A stretch of DNA of 64,000 nucleotides from Piliocolobus tephrosceles (Eukaryota; Chordata; Mammalia; Primates; Cercopithecidae), in NCBI RefSeq assembly GCF_002776525.5, contig NC_045436.1:47142616-47206615 (forward strand), written 5' to 3'. The translations under genes were made by a program, and so were the position numbers. How positions within the stretch are numbered: position 1 is the stretch's first letter; each line of letters begins with the position of its first letter. This document shows, one piece after another, positions 1 through 11,996 of this stretch. Under the pieces are notes generated by a model. The model searched no databases. It worked only from the letters and a program-made list of their open reading frames with translations, and was not told where the DNA came from.

Positions 1-167
1 TTTAGCTCTGAGAGGTTTGATGGACTGAAGCCTTCTTCTCTCATCTCGTCAAAGTCATTCTCTGACCAGCTTTGATCCGTTGCTGGCGATGGGCTGTGCT
101 CCTTTGCAGGGGGAGATGCGCTCTTATTTTTTGAATTTCCAGCTTTTCTGCCCTGCTTTTTCCCCAT
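1..167 (-). other. partial L1 ORF1 reading frame (N-terminus)
   Basis: Reading leftwards from the ATG complement at 165-167, the frame is open for 55 codons to the window edge. It begins MGKKQGRKAG and contains SWSENDFDEMREEGF, the charged N-terminal segment that precedes the coiled coil of the L1 ORF1 RNA-binding protein. No stop or frameshift is seen. Whether the rest of ORF1 is intact cannot be judged here. It is a retrotransposon frame, not a host gene. Confidence 0.75.
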
Positions 168-581
168 CTTTGTGGTTTTATCTGTCTCTGGTCTTTGATG
201 ATGGTGACGTACTGATGGGGTTTTGGTATAGGTGTCCTTCCTGTTTGATAGTTTTCCTTCTAACAGTCAGGACCCTCAGCTATAGGTCTGTTGGAGATTG
301 CTTGAGGTCCACTCCAGATCCTGTTTGCCTGGGTATCAGCAGCAGAAGTTGCAGAAGATAGAATATTGCTGAACAGCGAGTGCACCTGTCTGATTCTTGC
401 TTTGGAAGCTTCCTCTCAGGGGTGTACTCCACCCTGTGAGGTGTGGGGTGTCAGACTGCCCCTAGTGGGGGATGTCTCCCAGCTAGGCTACTCAGGGGTC
501 AAGGACCCACTTGAGCAGGCAGTCTGCCCCTTCTCAGATCTCAACCTCCATGTTGGGAGATCCACTGCTCTCTTCAAAGCT

Positions 582-782
582 GTCAGGCAGAGTCATTCGC
601 GTCTGCACAGGCCTCTGCTGCTTTAGCCGTGGCCTGTCCCCAGAGGCGGAGTCTATAGAGACAGGCAGGTTTCCTTGAGCTGCTGGGAGCTCCACCCAGT
701 TCGAGCTTCCCAGCGGCTTTGTTTACCTACTTAAGCCTCAGCGATGGCGGGCGCCCCTCCCCCAGCCTCCCTGCTGCCTTGC
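582..782 (+). promoter_or_regulatory. expected position of the L1 antisense promoter
   Basis: Primate L1 5'UTRs carry an antisense promoter about 400-600 bp from their 5' end. For this minus-strand copy that activity would map near 582-782 and transcribe the + strand, towards the INPP4B start exon. I see the 5'UTR but no motif that proves promoter activity, so the call is positional. Confidence 0.3.
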
Positions 783-1161
783 ATAGATTGCTGCAGACTG
801 CTGTGTTAGCAAGGGAGGCTCCGTGGGCGTGGGACCCTCCCAGCCAGGTGTGGGATATATTCTCCTGGTGTGCCGGTGTGGTTACAGCGCAGTATTGGGG
901 TGGGAGTTACCCGATTTTCCAGGTATTGTGTGTCTCAGTTCCCCTGGCTAGGAAAAGGGACTCCCTTCCCCCTTGTGCTTCCCAGGTGAGGCGATGCCTC
1001 GCCCTGCTTCAGCTCTGGCTGGTCAGGCTGCAGCAGCTGACCAGCACCGATTGTCCAGCACTCCCGAGTGAGATGACCCCAGTACCTCAGTTGAAAATGC
1101 AGAAATCACCGGTCTTCTGTGTCGCTCGCGCTGGGAGATGGAGACTGGAGCTGTTCCTATT

Positions 1162-1174
1162 CGGCCATCTTGCT
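1162..1174 (-). promoter_or_regulatory. YY1-type site at the L1 5' end
   Basis: The minus strand reads GCAAGATGGCCGA here, a match to the CAAGATGGCCG YY1 motif found within the first ~20 bp of L1 5'UTRs. In L1 this site directs transcription to start at the first base of the element. The motif is intact; activity is inferred from the family. Confidence 0.65.
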
Positions 1175-1182
1175 CCGCCCCC

Positions 1183-2039
1183 ATTTCCCAATTTCTTAAC
1201 CTGAGCCTTTAATTAAACCAGTTTGTGCAATGGGCCTTACAGAACGGAGCTATTTATGTATTTCCTAGCTCTTAGAGATTAAACTTTTACTTTCATAAAG
1301 TAGAAGACATAATATTTGCCCTTACTCCTACTAGTTTTGTCCTGAAGATAAAAGTAGATGGAGTCTCTGAACTATCAAAACTACATTATGAAAAATTAAT
1401 TATTTTCCTTCTTAGCTGACAAAAGAGTATTGATCTATGTAATGCTGATATAAATTCAGATCTTGGAAAACAGAGCCCTTGTAGAATGAATATCATTATT
1501 TATTGCTTTTTGTGGCTCAGAGAGAAAGACTATTAGCCTAAAAGCTAAATACTTAAGGTTGGTTGGTTTGTCTTTTTTATGAGAACATTGTCACTCCAAA
1601 GTAGTGTTCCTTAAAAAGTTTAAATGAAGATTGAGACTATGCTGGATTCTGATTGCTTTGTTCTCTTCTCTCAGCTTTCTGGCCTAAGATCAAAGTCTCC
1701 TCTATCAAAGCAACTTTGTATCTCCCTTAATGTCAGGTTAAAAAATTTATTGGTGCATGCTTTCTCTGGAGGCTACTTCTATTCCCTAGAAAGAAGCAAA
1801 CTAATCTCCTAAAATCCCATGCAGAACAGGGATTCTCTGATGAGCGGTCAGATATTTCTCCTTTTGTGCACCCAAGGACAAATTAAAATTCTGAAAACTT
1901 CAGTTTCCTTTTGCTTATACAAGTATTTTAAAAATGTAGAGCATTATTAGTCAAAAACGAAATACAGGACCCCTATTTGCAATTGTTTTTATAACATCTA
2001 AACAAAGAGACCCTTTTCGGAGGATTTCCTTAATAAATG
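1183..2039. other. unique intronic sequence
   Basis: AT-rich, non-repetitive sequence with no sustained coding frame, recognisable exon or repeat. Confidence 0.5.
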
Positions 2040-2247
2040 ATGAGAAAACATGGACACATAGAAGGGAATAACACACACTGGGACCTATCGAAGGGTGGAG
2101 AGTGGGAGGAGGGAGAGATTCAGGAAAAATAACTAATGGATACTAGGCTTAATACCTGGGTGATAAAATAATCTGTACAACAAACTCCCATGACACATGT
2201 TTACCTGTGTAACAAACATGCACATCCTATACATGTACCCATGTACT

Positions 2248-2278
<31 letters not shown>
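2040..2278 (+). mobile_element. L1 3' end, 5'-truncated
   Basis: The tail of an L1 3'UTR. It contains the aggagggagag purine stretch, a degenerate form of 'aatacctgggtgataaaataatctgtacaa'-type sequence, and the ACATGTACCC motif just before a pure A run of about 24 (2256-2277). Only about 215 bp of 3'UTR is present, a severely truncated insertion. The sequence suits an L1PB/L1MA-age element. No clear target-site duplication was found. Confidence 0.8.
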
Positions 2279-3444
2279 GTAAAATTGTTCTGTTTAAGAA
2301 AATTACATATTAGCTATTATTTAAACTGCTTTTAAAAAATATTTCGGAATATTTTGATAAATTGATGATCTATCAAGGCCCTTCTAATTCTGGTGTTTGA
2401 TTGCCAATGGAAGCCTTACAGGATGGTTACTGGAGGTTGTGGCTTTCAACCCTAAAGATAGGATATATACAAGCTTTCCTTTAATAACTGTGTATGACTT
2501 AATTTTTCATAAATTTCACACATTTTTATATGCATGTATATTTCCAGAATATTCTTAATTGGTGTTAAAAAATACTAAGAATTTTATTTTTTCAAAACAT
2601 ATTCATTTGCCCTGATACTTTGAGATTTGTTGAGCAAATCTGTATTAATTGGTAAGTTATCTTGCTTTTCAAGTTGTTCATTTTTATATTGTTGCTCTTC
2701 TACAGCTTTCGCTTCCAAGTTAGCAAAGTCATACCATTTTAACCTGGCTGCAAATGATAGCTCTCACACTTCATTCGCCTCTTTTAGGTGTTCTTTTCTG
2801 CATCTTCTTTAATTGTAAATATGCTTCTTAAGTTAAAGTGGTAAGAAGTGTACATGATATCCTAGGACAGAAAAAGTTTTTTGATATTTTTGCATTAATC
2901 TTTTCATGATGCATAACAGTCTGTAGTCCTTATCAACATTTCTATTACCAACATCTACCAAGACCCATACAGCCCTCTAAGCATCCCAGATTCCATTCAC
3001 CTTTCTAATTAATTCAGAGCCCTGGATCCTATGGATATATTTTCTTTCCAGTATCATGTTTTCCATTAATATCCAAATAGCAATAACTTTCAGTACTCAC
3101 TCAATACAACAGCAAGAAACTCAGGTCCCTTTGTAAGAATTTCTGATAATCTCCAGTAAGTATTTTTGAATTCAATAAATCTATTCTGGTTGCTGCTCAT
3201 CACTTCAGACAAGACATCTTCCCAGCTTCCTCTAATCATATCATTTCTTTCATCCTGTCTTAGCTCCCTGACTCGCAGTTTGATCTAAAATATGTACACA
3301 GGCTCTACATGCATCCGTAAAGCACACAATTTCAAGTTTACAAAATTGACTAAGACCTAGAGAAACTGTGATGCAAAAATGAAAAGCTGAAACTGAATAT
3401 CAGATATTACTGCCCCTTTAGTCTATTAGTAATATCCACTCACA
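2279..3444. other. unique intronic sequence
   Basis: AT-rich non-coding sequence. No repeat family or exon was recognised. Confidence 0.5.
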
Positions 3445-3590
3445 AAGAGTTTGGGGGAGCTATCATGGCAAAGTGGTAAAGATCTTAGCTAAATAAACTG
3501 GTTGTCACTATTACTTTTTCGAGAATGTTCAGCACAATGTCTGAATAGAATTACACTCAACAAACGGAGGCTGCTGCTGTGATGTCAGCA
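3445..3590 (+). repeat. degenerate MIR-like SINE remnant
   Basis: The order of 'atggcaaagtggtaaagatc' and 'agcacaatgtctgaatagaa...actcaacaaacg' resembles the MIR start ('tagtggttaagagc') and end ('agtgcctggcacatag...ctcaataaatg'). Similarity is weak and the middle is not convincing. Confidence 0.35.
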
Positions 3591-3655
3591 CCATGATTGT
3601 GTGCTTTGAATATCTGATGCCATTGTGAGACCCTTGGCATTGACCTATTGAATGC

Positions 3656-3686
<31 letters not shown>

Positions 3687-3696
3687 AAAAAAAAAA
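3656..3696 (+). repeat. A-rich simple repeat
   Basis: About 40 bases of A broken by a few G residues. It gives spurious poly-phenylalanine frames on the minus strand. No retroelement body is recognisable to its left, so it may be an expanded A tract. Confidence 0.8.
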
Positions 3697-4924
3697 GCAT
3701 AGCCTGACTCCAGTCATTATTATTGGTTCCTATTATCATGGGCATTTTTATTTTTATATCACTGGGGACAATTACACACCTCCAAATCATTCTTTTGCAG
3801 ACTCCTTAATTTGGGGGGATATGCATAAAGAAGAAACCAGAAACTGACTTTGTATTATAATGTTTGTCCATACTAAAGACAATTTTTCTGTCATTAAATG
3901 AAATATTGCATGCTGTATTTATATATAATCGTATATATGCCAGTCATTATTTCAAACTTGGGAAATAAAATTATTTTAAAATGCACATGATCTCTTCTCG
4001 TTATAGAATTTACAATCCAATGGGAATTGTAAACTCTTCATTAATGAATCACACAAATAAATATATGCTATACCACAAAGGAGAAGTACTAGATGCCGTG
4101 GAAGCAAATAATGGAGAATTAGACCAAGTCAAAAAGGTCAGGAAAGGCTTTAATCTCAGCACAAAGCATTGGCATATGACTTACTCCTCTGGTTTATGAC
4201 TGCCATAATAAAAACTGATACATACAGAACTTGTATTATATGCTTCAAAGTACTAATCAGTGTCTCTTAGAGAAAAGTGAGTCCACCACAAATACAAATT
4301 CTTTTACTTTGAAGTTACTAAATAAGCAGAGCTCTTTAGTGTTGAAGTTCTAAGGAGGGATGGTGATAAATACATTTTGTTTTCATTTTCCCTTCATGTT
4401 TTGGAAGCAACCGATTAGTAGGCATGGGAATCAGGTAAATGAAGTTCTGCATAACAACTTTATTAAGGATAAAAGCTTAATTGGGTAATATGATATACTT
4501 GATGCTTTCTAATATTTCATTCTGGAATTAACTTATCTAACCAGACAGACAGGCTTCCTGTGTGGAGCAGAGTTCACTGTCATGGGCTTACCATACATAG
4601 GAAGCAATAAAAGAAGATAATTTCTTGAGAATAAAACAGAGAAGCCCAAATGAATAAGGACAGAAGAAAAGGACAAACTCTCTAGTGGAGTTCTATTAGC
4701 AATAAAATTCCTAAGGAATGGAAGACCCCCGCCCCCAGCCATGTTCTCTTTCTTTCCTTCATGCATTTAGACATAGCTGTCAAACCCTATGGCTCACCAG
4801 TATTAAACGTGGCCCTTATTGAAAAGAGACTGTTGGTTCCCAGGAAGTCCTGCTCTCTATTCATGAAGTTGAGAGTAGCACTACTCCTTTGTGTATCTGG
4901 TGGGGAGTTTGGCTTTTAGTTCTA
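3697..4924. other. unique intronic sequence
   Basis: Non-repetitive AT-rich DNA. Short open frames are not supported by codon pattern or splice signals. Confidence 0.5.
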
Positions 4925-5120
4925 TAGCTACATTGTCCAATAAATTAGCCACCAGCCACTTATGGCTATGTAAACTCAAATTACGTAGAAGTCCAGTTCC
5001 TTATTAACACTGGGTACATTTCAGTGTGAAATAGCCAATTCTCAATAGCTGGTTAATACGAGAATGGAAAAGATTAGAACATATTTGCACTGAACCATCT
5101 ATTGGCTAGCACTACTCTAG
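4925..5120. mobile_element. hAT-type non-autonomous DNA transposon relic
   Basis: 'tagctacattgtccaataaattagccaccagccacttatggctatgtaaa' followed by 'cagttcc...', '...agtgtgaaatagcca...', '...attggctagcac' matches a mammalian MITE-like repeat with paired 'tgtccaata...tagccactagccacatgtggct' blocks. The exact family name is uncertain. Terminal repeats are too decayed to fix the ends. Confidence 0.5.
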
Positions 5121-5349
5121 AGGGCACTGAAAAAGTGAGCTCCAGGGTCTTGCTGTACCTTATGCCAAATCCCATTTACTTTTTTTTTATCCCAAATTAT
5201 ACGTAGCCACATGCCAATATGTTTCAAAAGAGTTAATACAACTATAACACATAACAAATATGCTTCGATAATATAAATTCAATTAATAATTTATAAAAAA
5301 ATTATAAAATCTCTAACAAAGGAGAAATCATATTCAAAGACAAAACTAA

Positions 5350-5367
5350 AATAAATAAATAAATAAA
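5350..5367 (+). repeat. (AAAT)n microsatellite
   Basis: Four to five tandem AAAT units in AT-rich intron. Confidence 0.8.
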
Positions 5368-5703
5368 CTTCTAAATGTTCCTTCTTTCAATTTCTCACTA
5401 TGTGAAGTCTCATTAGAGGGATTCCACTCAGAAGCATGGATAGAGTTAGGTGATTTTAGTGGTTGTAGGGCTTTGTAATTGTGTAGTTAGGACCCTATGT
5501 TCTACCTGGTGATTTTTTTCTGTTTTCCTTGTTCACCCTTTTCAGGCCTTAAATAAATATTGCCTCTTTAGGGGTACTGGAAATATTTTCTTCTACCTCA
5601 TGTTTTTCTAAAGGAGAAAGATCAGCTTCTAGTGTTCATTCCCCCACTGTTCTCTCACTCATTGGTGGTAGGTTCAGAAGATGATTAAACAGTTCAATCT
5701 ACT

Positions 5704-5992
5704 TTTTTTTTTTTTTTTTTTTTTACTCTGTTGCCAGGCTGGAGTGCAGTGGTGCAATCTTGGTTCACTGTAACCTCCGCCTCCAGGGTTCAAGTGATTC
5801 TCCTGCCTCAGCCTCCCGAGTAGCTGGGACTACAGGTGCATGCCACCACACCCAGCTAATGTTTGTACTTATAGTAGAGACGGGGTTTCACCATGATGGC
5901 CAGAATGGTCTTGATCTCCTGACCTTGTGATCTGCCTGCCTCAGACTTCCAAAGTGCTGGGATTACAGGCGTGAGCCACTGCACCAGGCAAT
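5704..5992 (-). mobile_element. Alu SINE, antisense, full length
   Basis: A T-run (the A-tail complement) is followed by the complete two-arm Alu, ending near 'gtgagccactgcaccaggca'. A perfect target-site duplication AATCTACT flanks it at 5696-5703 and 5993-6000. A few changes relative to consensus suggest an AluS-age copy. Confidence 0.95.
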
Positions 5993-6000
5993 AATCTACT

Positions 6001-6970
6001 TCTTAAATTGGCTCCTTTTTTTCGCTACTTCATGTAGCACAGGTAGCATTTGCTGCATCTGAGTACCTTTTAAAAAAATTTTTGGCCCAATAAACTGTTT
6101 TTCCAGCATATTCTTCTGAATATTTTATTAGAGGGGTCCCTGTAGTGATAGACATAAAATTCAACCATTTCTGGATCTACCAAAAGCATCTGACATTTAC
6201 ACAAATTATATTTATCTTTACCTCCCAAATTGGAGAACATTATCTCAGAAGTATTTTTTTCATTAGGACATCTAATCTAGGCCTAGATGGTCTTCATCAA
6301 CATCCTTCTTGGATTTCCTTCAGTATGTGCTTTCAAAAATGCTTCCTTTTCTGGAGTCTTCATTCTAATAATGTCTTGAATATGTCCCTTGCAGGCAGCG
6401 GTGAAGATTTGGAAGAGATGTGGCTCTCATGAGCTGAATCTCATGGCCTGAAACACAGCATTGCTTTAGGGACTGCAATCCCAGCCTTCCTATCTACAAT
6501 TATGGAGCCTTGAAACTAACCCAATAACATTCTAAAGTTTTGACGCCATTCTATGTGCCTCTACTCCTCAAACATAGCCTAGGTTCTAAAATCTCTTTCT
6601 AGAGCCATCTGGATTTTCAAGGCATGGCTTTCCTGTTACTCACATTATAGATTTGTAAGAGCACACATACAGCATCTCAGTAGCTTCCCAGGTCAATATC
6701 CCTGAGGAGAAATAATTCTGGCCTGTTCTCATCTCTTGACTGTCTTCTTTTGGACTTAATATTTTGGGCCTCAGCCAACCTTTCTAATGGGGAAACAACT
6801 AAAGTAAGGATGATAATGAAAGAGTGTTAGGCATACAACCTGAATATAATAAATTCTGAAGAAAAGCTAACTTCTATGGTTAGATTTTTGTGTAATTATT
6901 TTATTCCATACTGCTAACCTATGATTGTAGGGGACAATTTATGGTATCCCCTAGTCCCCTAAAATCCTTC
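6001..6970. other. unique intronic sequence
   Basis: No repeat, exon or RNA gene recognised. The 95-codon + frame at 6145-6432 has no family resemblance or splice context and is treated as chance. Confidence 0.5.
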
Positions 6971-7259
6971 TTTTTTTTTTGAGACAAAATATCACTCTGT
7001 CGCCCAGGCTGGAGTGCAGTGGTACAATCTCGGCTGACTGCAACCTCTGCCTCCTGGGTTCAAGCTATTCTCCTGCCTCAGCCTCCTGAGTAGCTGGGAT
7101 TACAGGCGTGCGCCACCATGCCCAGCTAACTTTTGTATTTTTAGTAGAGACAGGGTTTCACCATGTTGGTCAGGCTGGTCTTGAACTCCTGACCTCGTGA
7201 TCCGCCCACCTCAGCCTCGCAAAGTTCTGGGGTTACAGGCGTGAGCCACCGCGCCCGCC
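6971..7259 (-). mobile_element. Alu SINE, antisense, full length
   Basis: Complete antisense Alu with a short T-run. It is flanked by a perfect 10-bp target-site duplication AAAATCCTTC at 6961-6970 and 7260-7269. The sequence is close to AluS/AluY consensus, including 'gtgagccaccgcgcccg'. Confidence 0.96.
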
Positions 7260-7269
7260 AAAATCCTTC

Positions 7270-8249
7270 CTTTAAAAAAGGCAGCCAATCAGTTTTGGTC
7301 TTTATGTTTTTTAAGATCCTAACCCCCAAGTGGTGTCTTTGAGCAGTCATTATCATGAGTCTCTAGCTGGCTTTTTTCCTTTGGTATTTTGGAAACACGC
7401 GTGTTTTTATTTGCATTGGCATTCCTTGAAAGGTAATCTTACAGTCATTTTTGGGAAAAACATTGTTTTCAGATAATACTTGATCTGCAGGCTATTTTGA
7501 GGGCTTCTCTGTTATCATTACCCTGTCTGACTTTCTGTGATTGGGAAGATGATTTTTTAGGAGGCGACTGTTTAGGACATTTGATTGTAGTATTTATTGT
7601 TTGTGTACGAAGCTACATGAAAGAGCAAAATTTCAAAGCTCTATTATCTCAAAGTTGATGAAGCTAGTTGCACTTTAAACAAACAAAAAGGTACCTTTTT
7701 CCTGACAGTGATATCTGGGCTCCCCTTTATTAGCTGTGCTTATAGTTTTGATCCTCAAAGTGTATTTTTCCTGGGCTTATAATAAGGGATTTTGTAAATG
7801 ATCACATTCTTGTAAGCTATTGACTTTTTCAATTTTAATTTAAAATAATTCTCAACTAATGCCCACATATTGCTGCCATATGTCTTCTTCTCTAATATTT
7901 AACTATTTTGTTTCCTCACTCTCATGAGAACACTAAAGGTAATGTTATTGTGATGATTATTACTTTGTGACTCACTAACAGTCATCTCTTTTACCACCTC
8001 CTATGTACTAGACCGCACAAAATGGAATACATGCTCTCTTCTTGAGAAGTTTTCACTACTTATTCTAAGAAATAGATCCCAATCCTACCTAAACATTCCA
8101 TTGCTAAATCATATGCCTATCAGTTTATGTTTGGGTAATTAAAACCACTGACCTCGTAGTTTTGTCTGAAATGTAATTTAACAGTTTTACCTCAGATACA
8201 TCAGGATTAGTCCCTTTGTTTTCCCAAAGCTCATGAAATCATGAAATCA
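7270..8249. other. unique intronic sequence
   Basis: AT-rich, no recognised repeat or exon. Confidence 0.5.
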
Positions 8250-8356
8250 AATTATCTGGGAGCTTTTTCAGAAATGCAGCATACTCTCAGTTATACTGAC
8301 TGAGGATCTGTAGTCCCCAAGTAATTCTAGTATAAAAAAAGTTTAGAAACCATTAC
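8250..8356 (-). mobile_element. MER5-type hAT-Charlie DNA transposon fragment
   Basis: 'ctgggagctttttcagaaatgcagcat...' followed by '...tactgactgaggatctg' and 'aagtttagaaaccatt' follows the order of the MER5A/B consensus read antisense (gggagcttgttagaaatgcaga, actgaatcagaatctg, aagtttgagaacca). Strongly diverged. Confidence 0.55.
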
Positions 8357-8467
8357 TTGAACATATAAGTCTGTTTTACTTTTTCAGTCTTTCACTCAAT
8401 ACATATTTTTAGCTCTTACCATATATGAGAATATATGATAATGTGAGGAGTCAAAGAAAGTAGATTT

Positions 8468-8612
8468 CAGCTGGGCATGGTGCATAAGCCTGTAGTCTTA
8501 TCTACACACAAGGCTGAGGCTGGAGGTTCACTTCAGCCCAGGAGTTTGAGGATGCAGTGAGCTATGATTGTACCACTGCACTCCAGCCTGGGCAACAGAG
8601 CACAATCCTGTC

Positions 8613-8644
<32 letters not shown>
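8468..8644 (+). mobile_element. Alu-related fragment (old monomer or AluJ), sense
   Basis: 'gctgggcatggtgcataagcctgtagtc' leads, after an internal loss, into the terminal 'gatgcagtgagctatgattgtaccactgcactccagcctgggcaacagagc' and a ~30-base A tail. It is much shorter than a 300-bp Alu and lacks one arm. Features suit AluJ or a free Alu monomer. Confidence 0.8.
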
Positions 8645-8646
<2 letters not shown>

Positions 8647-9885
8647 GACTCGTATAGACTTGTATAACAATATATATATAACCATATAAGAATTCATCGT
8701 ATCATAAAACATATCAGAATTCCAAAGAAGGAGAACATTCTTCCCATGATATGTAAGGAGCCTTTGTTGGGTTGGTAAAGTTCCAGCAGGTGGTAACCTG
8801 TTGAAAGGTGTCTCCAGACAAAGGAAATCCAAAGATGCCACAAAACAAGACAAAATCCATGTAGAGTAATAGTAAGGGTTGGAAAGGGGCAGATTTTTAA
8901 ATGTCCTGAATGAATTTCTGATGAGCATTTTCAGCTTTTATTATGTGACTATAAAAATAACACCCTTAGACATTCCCTTTTCTATATGACTTTTATACCA
9001 AAGATATTTCTGCTACCTTTCATCCACAACTGCTTTCCTCTCGGATCCCTATTGTCTAGTATCCCTGAAGTGCCTGCTGCTTGTAATCACCACACTCTTC
9101 TGATTATCCTCTTGTCTTCAGCTGTTTTAGTTGCAAGTTTTACCAAAGACCTTATTTATCATCAACTCATTCGCTTTACCCACTTCATTTTTTTAGATAT
9201 CTAGAATTTGTCTGGACAAATGCATGCTACCTGCCTTGGATTCATTGAGCCTAATTAAAAATTTAACTGTAGTGGACTATGATGGAGATGGCCAGATGGC
9301 CAGCAGAAATCCTTGTTTTTTTCCAAGTTGTATAATTGACTTCTCAGACCGTCTTGCACCCAGTTGAGTAATGAGACACTTACAGACATGTCCTGTAAAG
9401 TATTCATTTTCCCTCATTCCTAGTCTCTTGCTGGATGTCCATATTGAGTGTGACTAAGTGACCTGTCTGCAGTGTGGTAGGGTCTCTCTCAGGCTGGGTT
9501 TCTGAAAAACTTCATAAAGCAGAAAGGATCCTCCCCACCCTCCTGCCTCTGTTAGGCAAAAATTGGATCCATGAATTAATAACATAAACCTAAGTGACTG
9601 AGATTTTGTGGTTAGTTTTACTAAAACTCGAATTTACTATTACATAGACAAACTAAAAATAAATTGAACAACTCAATTAGGAGAAAGGATTTCCAATTAG
9701 TATAAGTATAGGTTTTGCAGTCATTTATGTCCTTGCAATCTTTGTGTATTTGGCACATGTAGATCTGTTGCTTTCCAAAAGCAGGAAAAAAAAATGACTA
9801 TCTGGAGTGGCAATCAGAAGGATAACTAATGATAGTCTATCTTGATTTCAACTGCAATTAATACTTTCTCTGTACATTAGTTAAG
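8645..9885. other. unique intronic sequence
   Basis: No repeat or exon recognised. Confidence 0.5.
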
Positions 9886-11717
9886 AAGGAAATATTCTTT
9901 CTTAATTTTTATTTTAGGTTCAGGGGTACATGTGCAGTATTATATAGATGAATTACATTCCAAGGGGTTTTGGTATACAGATTATATCATCAGCCAGGTA
10001 ATAAGCATAGTACCTGATAGGTAGTTTATCAATCCTCACCCTCCTCCTACCCTCCATTCTCAAATAGGCCCCAATATCTATTGTTCCCTTCTTTGTGTCC
10101 ACGTGTACTCCATGTTTAGCTTCCACTTAAAAGTGAGAATATGTGGTATTTGGTTTTCTGTTCCCGCATTAGTTCCCTTAGGATTATGACTTTCAGCTCC
10201 ATTCATTTGCTGCTTAGGACATGATCTCCTTCCTTTTTATAGCTGCATAGTATCCTATGGTACATATGTACCATATTTTCTTTATCCAGTCTACTGTTAA
10301 TGAGGATTTAGGTTGATTCCATGACTTTGCTATTGTGAATAGTGCTCCAATGAACATTCATGTGCATGTGTGTTTATGGTAGAATAATTTATATTTATTT
10401 GGGTATAAACCAAATAATGGGACTGCCGGGTCAATTGTTACTTCTGGTTCAGGATCTTTGAGAAATCATCACACTACTTTCCACAATAGTTGAACTAATT
10501 TACATTCCCATCAGCAGTGTATAAATGTTGTTTTTTCTCTGCTAATTCACCAGTGTGTTATTTTTTGACTTTTTGATAATAGCAATTCTGCCTGATGTGA
10601 GATGGTGTCTCATTGTGGTTTTGATTTGCATTTCTCTAACAATTAATGATGTGGAGCATTTTTTTCATATGTTTGTTGGCCATATGTATGACTTCTTTTG
10701 AAAAGTGTCTGTTTGTATTCTTTGCCCACTTTTTAGTGAGTTTGTTTCTAACTTATAAATTTGTTTAGGTTCCTTATAGATGCTGAATATTAGACCTTTG
10801 TCAGATATATAGTTTCCAAATATTTTCTCCCTTTCTTTAGATTATCTGTTTACTCTGTTGATAGTTTCTTTTCTGTGCAGAAGCTCTTTGGTTTAATTAG
10901 GTCTCATTTGTCAATTTTTGTTTTTGTTGCAATTGCTTGTGTTGTCTGCATCATGAAAACCTTGCTGGTTATCCTCCAGGGTTTTTGTAGTTTTAGGTTT
11001 TACCTTTAAGTCTTTAATCCATCTTGAACTGATTTTTGCATGTGGTGCAAGGAAGAGATCCAACTTCAGTCTTCTGCATATGGCTACCCAGTTATCTCAG
11101 CACCATTTATTGAATAGGAAGTCTTTTCCCCATGGCTTGTTTTTGTAGATGTTGTCAAAGATCAGATGGTTGTAGGTGTATGGGTTTATTTCTGGACTCT
11201 ATGTTCTTTTCCATTGATCTAAGTAACTGTTTCTGTACTAATACCATGCTGTTTTGGTTACTGTGTCCTTGTAATATAGTTTGAAGTTTGGTAAGGTGAT
11301 GCCTCTTGCTTTATTCTTATTGCTTAGAATTGCCTTGGTTATTCAAGCTCTTTTTTGGTTCAATATGAATTTTAAAAAGGTTTTTTTGTAATTCTGTAAA
11401 GAATGTCATTGGTAGTTTGACAAGGATAGCTTTGAATTGTTAAATTGCTTTGAGAAGTATGGCCATTTTAACAATATTGATTCTTCTAATCCATAAACGT
11501 GGAATGTTTTTCCACTTGTTTGTATTATCTCTGACGTTTTTGAATAGTGTTTTCTAGTTCTCCTTGTAGAGATCTTTCACCTTTTTGGTTAGATGTATTC
11601 GTAGGTATTTTATTTTATTTTATTTTTCAGGCTGTGGTAAATGGGATTGCATTCTTGATTTGGCTCTCAGCTTGAACATTATTAATGTATAGAAATTCTA
11701 ATGATTTTTTAAGTAAC

Positions 11718-11996
11718 TTTTTTTTTGAGACAGCATCTGGCTTAGCTGGAGTGCAGTGGTGCTATCTCAGCTCACTGCAACCTCCAACTTTCTGCTCAAG
11801 TGATTCCCCCATCTCAGCCTCCTGAGTAGCTGAGACTACAGGTGTACACCACCACACCTGGCTAATATTTGTATTTTTAGTAGCAATGGGGTTTTGCTGT
11901 GTCACCAAGGTTGGTCTTGAACTCATGAGCTCAAGCAATCTGCCCACCTAGGTCTCCCAGTGTGCTGGGATTATAGGCACCCACTGCGCCTGGCCA
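11718..11996 (-). mobile_element. Alu SINE inserted in the L1 ORF2 remnant, antisense
   Basis: A short T-run, then an antisense Alu with many substitutions ('acagcatctggcttagctgg', 'gcacccactgcgcctggcc'). The age is AluJ/AluS-like. The insertion site lies in the L1 reverse-transcriptase region. Confidence 0.92.

Larger units (their letters stand above)
1..1182 (-). mobile_element. 5' end of an antisense L1PA LINE (5'UTR plus start of ORF1)
   Basis: Read on the minus strand, the element begins at about 1182 with the GGGGGCGGAGCAAGATGGCCG start typical of primate L1PA elements. It runs through about 1015 bp of GC-rich 5'UTR and reaches an ORF1 start codon at 165-167 before leaving the window. 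The 5' end looks complete, so this was probably a full-length insertion. The 5'UTR is longer than the roughly 900 bp of human-specific L1, which fits an L1PA group of intermediate age. The matching target-site duplication would lie beyond the left edge. The subfamily is inferred from memory. Confidence 0.9.

Noticed and set aside
80..1204. Long + strand frames of 93, 86 and 161 codons
   Set aside because: They are antisense to the L1 5'UTR, a GC-rich CpG-containing region that gives chance open frames. No protein family resemblance.
3557..3790. Poly-Phe membrane-like minus-strand frames
   Set aside because: Produced by the A-rich tract at 3656-3696.
6145..6432. 95-codon + frame
   Set aside because: No family match, no splice sites, AT-rich composition.
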